NCBI GenBank assembly: GCA_021613335.1
Contig: JAJTWR010000481.1
Coordinates: 2,509,501-2,573,500 of the forward strand
Direction: 5' to 3'
Source: Whitmania pigra
Taxonomy: Eukaryota > Annelida > Clitellata > Hirudinida > Haemopidae
DNA length: 64,000 nt
A program made the translations under genes and the position numbers. The notes under the pieces are model-generated. The model was not told the DNA's origin. It did not search any database and saw only the letters and a list, made by a program, of their open reading frames with translations. Shown here piece after piece: positions 63,668-64,000 of the stretch. The stretch's first letter is position 1; every line of letters begins with the position of its first letter.

Positions 63668-63968
63668 ATGGAGAAAATTACCATTGCTTTGCTCGTCTTA
63701 ACTTTTCTTGGTAAAAGTTATGGAGATACAAGGCGAGCACTGTTGATTATAGATGTGCAAAAATGTTTCATATCCGGGGGTAACCTTGCCGTGCCAGGAG
63801 GAGACGAGTTGGTGCCAGTGATAAATGAAATCAGAAGAAAATTTGAAGACAAATTCCACTCGGTTTATTTGTCCCAGGACTTCCACCCTCCTAATAGTGT
63901 TTCATTTGCATCACAACATGTGGACAAACTCCCTTTAAATTCAGTAACCTTAAAATACAATGCGGATG
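63668..63968 (+). CDS. Secreted nicotinamidase/isochorismatase-like hydrolase, first exon only
   Basis: The family hydrolyses nicotinamide to nicotinate or related amide and vinyl-ether substrates. The ATG at 63668 opens a signal peptide (MEKITIALLVLTFLGKSYG). The isochorismatase fold begins at once: RRALLIIDVQKCFISGGNLAVP holds the catalytic Asp of the Asp-Lys-Cys triad, and YLSQDFHPPNSVSF matches the loop where an Asp and a His bind the metal. A third ligand position, His in many homologues, appears to be Ser here. The exon ends at a clean donor (G|GTAAGA at 63968), phase 1, and the rest of the gene, including the catalytic Lys and Cys, lies beyond the window. Most animal nicotinamidases are cytosolic, so the signal peptide is notable. 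Confidence 0.8.
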
Positions 63969-64000
63969 GTAAGAAATATGTGATTTATTCTATCCATTTT

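Overview
The window is AT-rich nuclear DNA from an invertebrate animal. Genes are cut into many short exons (about 30 to 620 bp, one of 1.2 kb) by introns mostly of 60 to 500 bp, with GT/AG borders that I joined in phase by hand. The proteins include animal-only families: a secreted Frizzled-related protein, an ESE-type ETS factor, an NCoR/SMRT corepressor, a MiT/TFE bHLH-zip factor and a PRDM9-type KRAB/PR-SET protein. Introns and intergenic DNA are full of AAT, GAT and AAC triplet repeats. Nothing here fixes the phylum; gene density (about one per 7 kb) and conservative sequences suit a slowly evolving, compact-genome invertebrate.

Layout, left to right. 1-609: 3' end of an unidentified plus-strand gene coding for Asp/Ser-rich repeats. 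3.4-9.0 kb (minus): complete SHOC2, 16 coding exons, predicted 582 aa. 11.4-14.2 kb (minus): complete sFRP with an unusual Lys-rich insert, plus an upstream exon and TATA box. 16.0-20.4 kb (minus): ESE-type ETS factor with PNT, AT-hook and a divergent ETS domain. 22.6-24.6 kb (plus): PRDM9-like KRAB, SSXRD and PR/SET gene that ends before any zinc finger. 24.8-25.3 kb (plus): separate small ORF with three nearly identical C2H2 fingers on an 84-bp period. 26.7-47.5 kb (minus): NCoR/SMRT homologue in 26 coding exons. 48.3-52.3 kb (plus): CEP83, 12 exons, divergent from NCoR across 730 bp. 53.5-56.4 kb (minus): MiT/TFE-family factor, first exon not found. 57.6-62.4 kb: sparse, with two poorly supported spliced genes, one holding an in-frame TAA. 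63.7 kb to the end (plus): first exon of a secreted nicotinamidase/isochorismatase-like protein.

The genes do not form one pathway. SHOC2 acts in RAS-RAF signalling, sFRP in Wnt antagonism, NCoR in nuclear-receptor and HDAC3 repression, CEP83 at centriole distal appendages, and the ETS and MiT proteins in transcription. The most notable locus is 22.6-25.3 kb: the catalytic and recruitment half of a PRDM9-like protein sits 184 bp upstream, in the same orientation, of a PRDM9-style evolving finger array, but the two appear to be separate genes with their own polyadenylation signals. All exon borders are manual predictions without transcript support.
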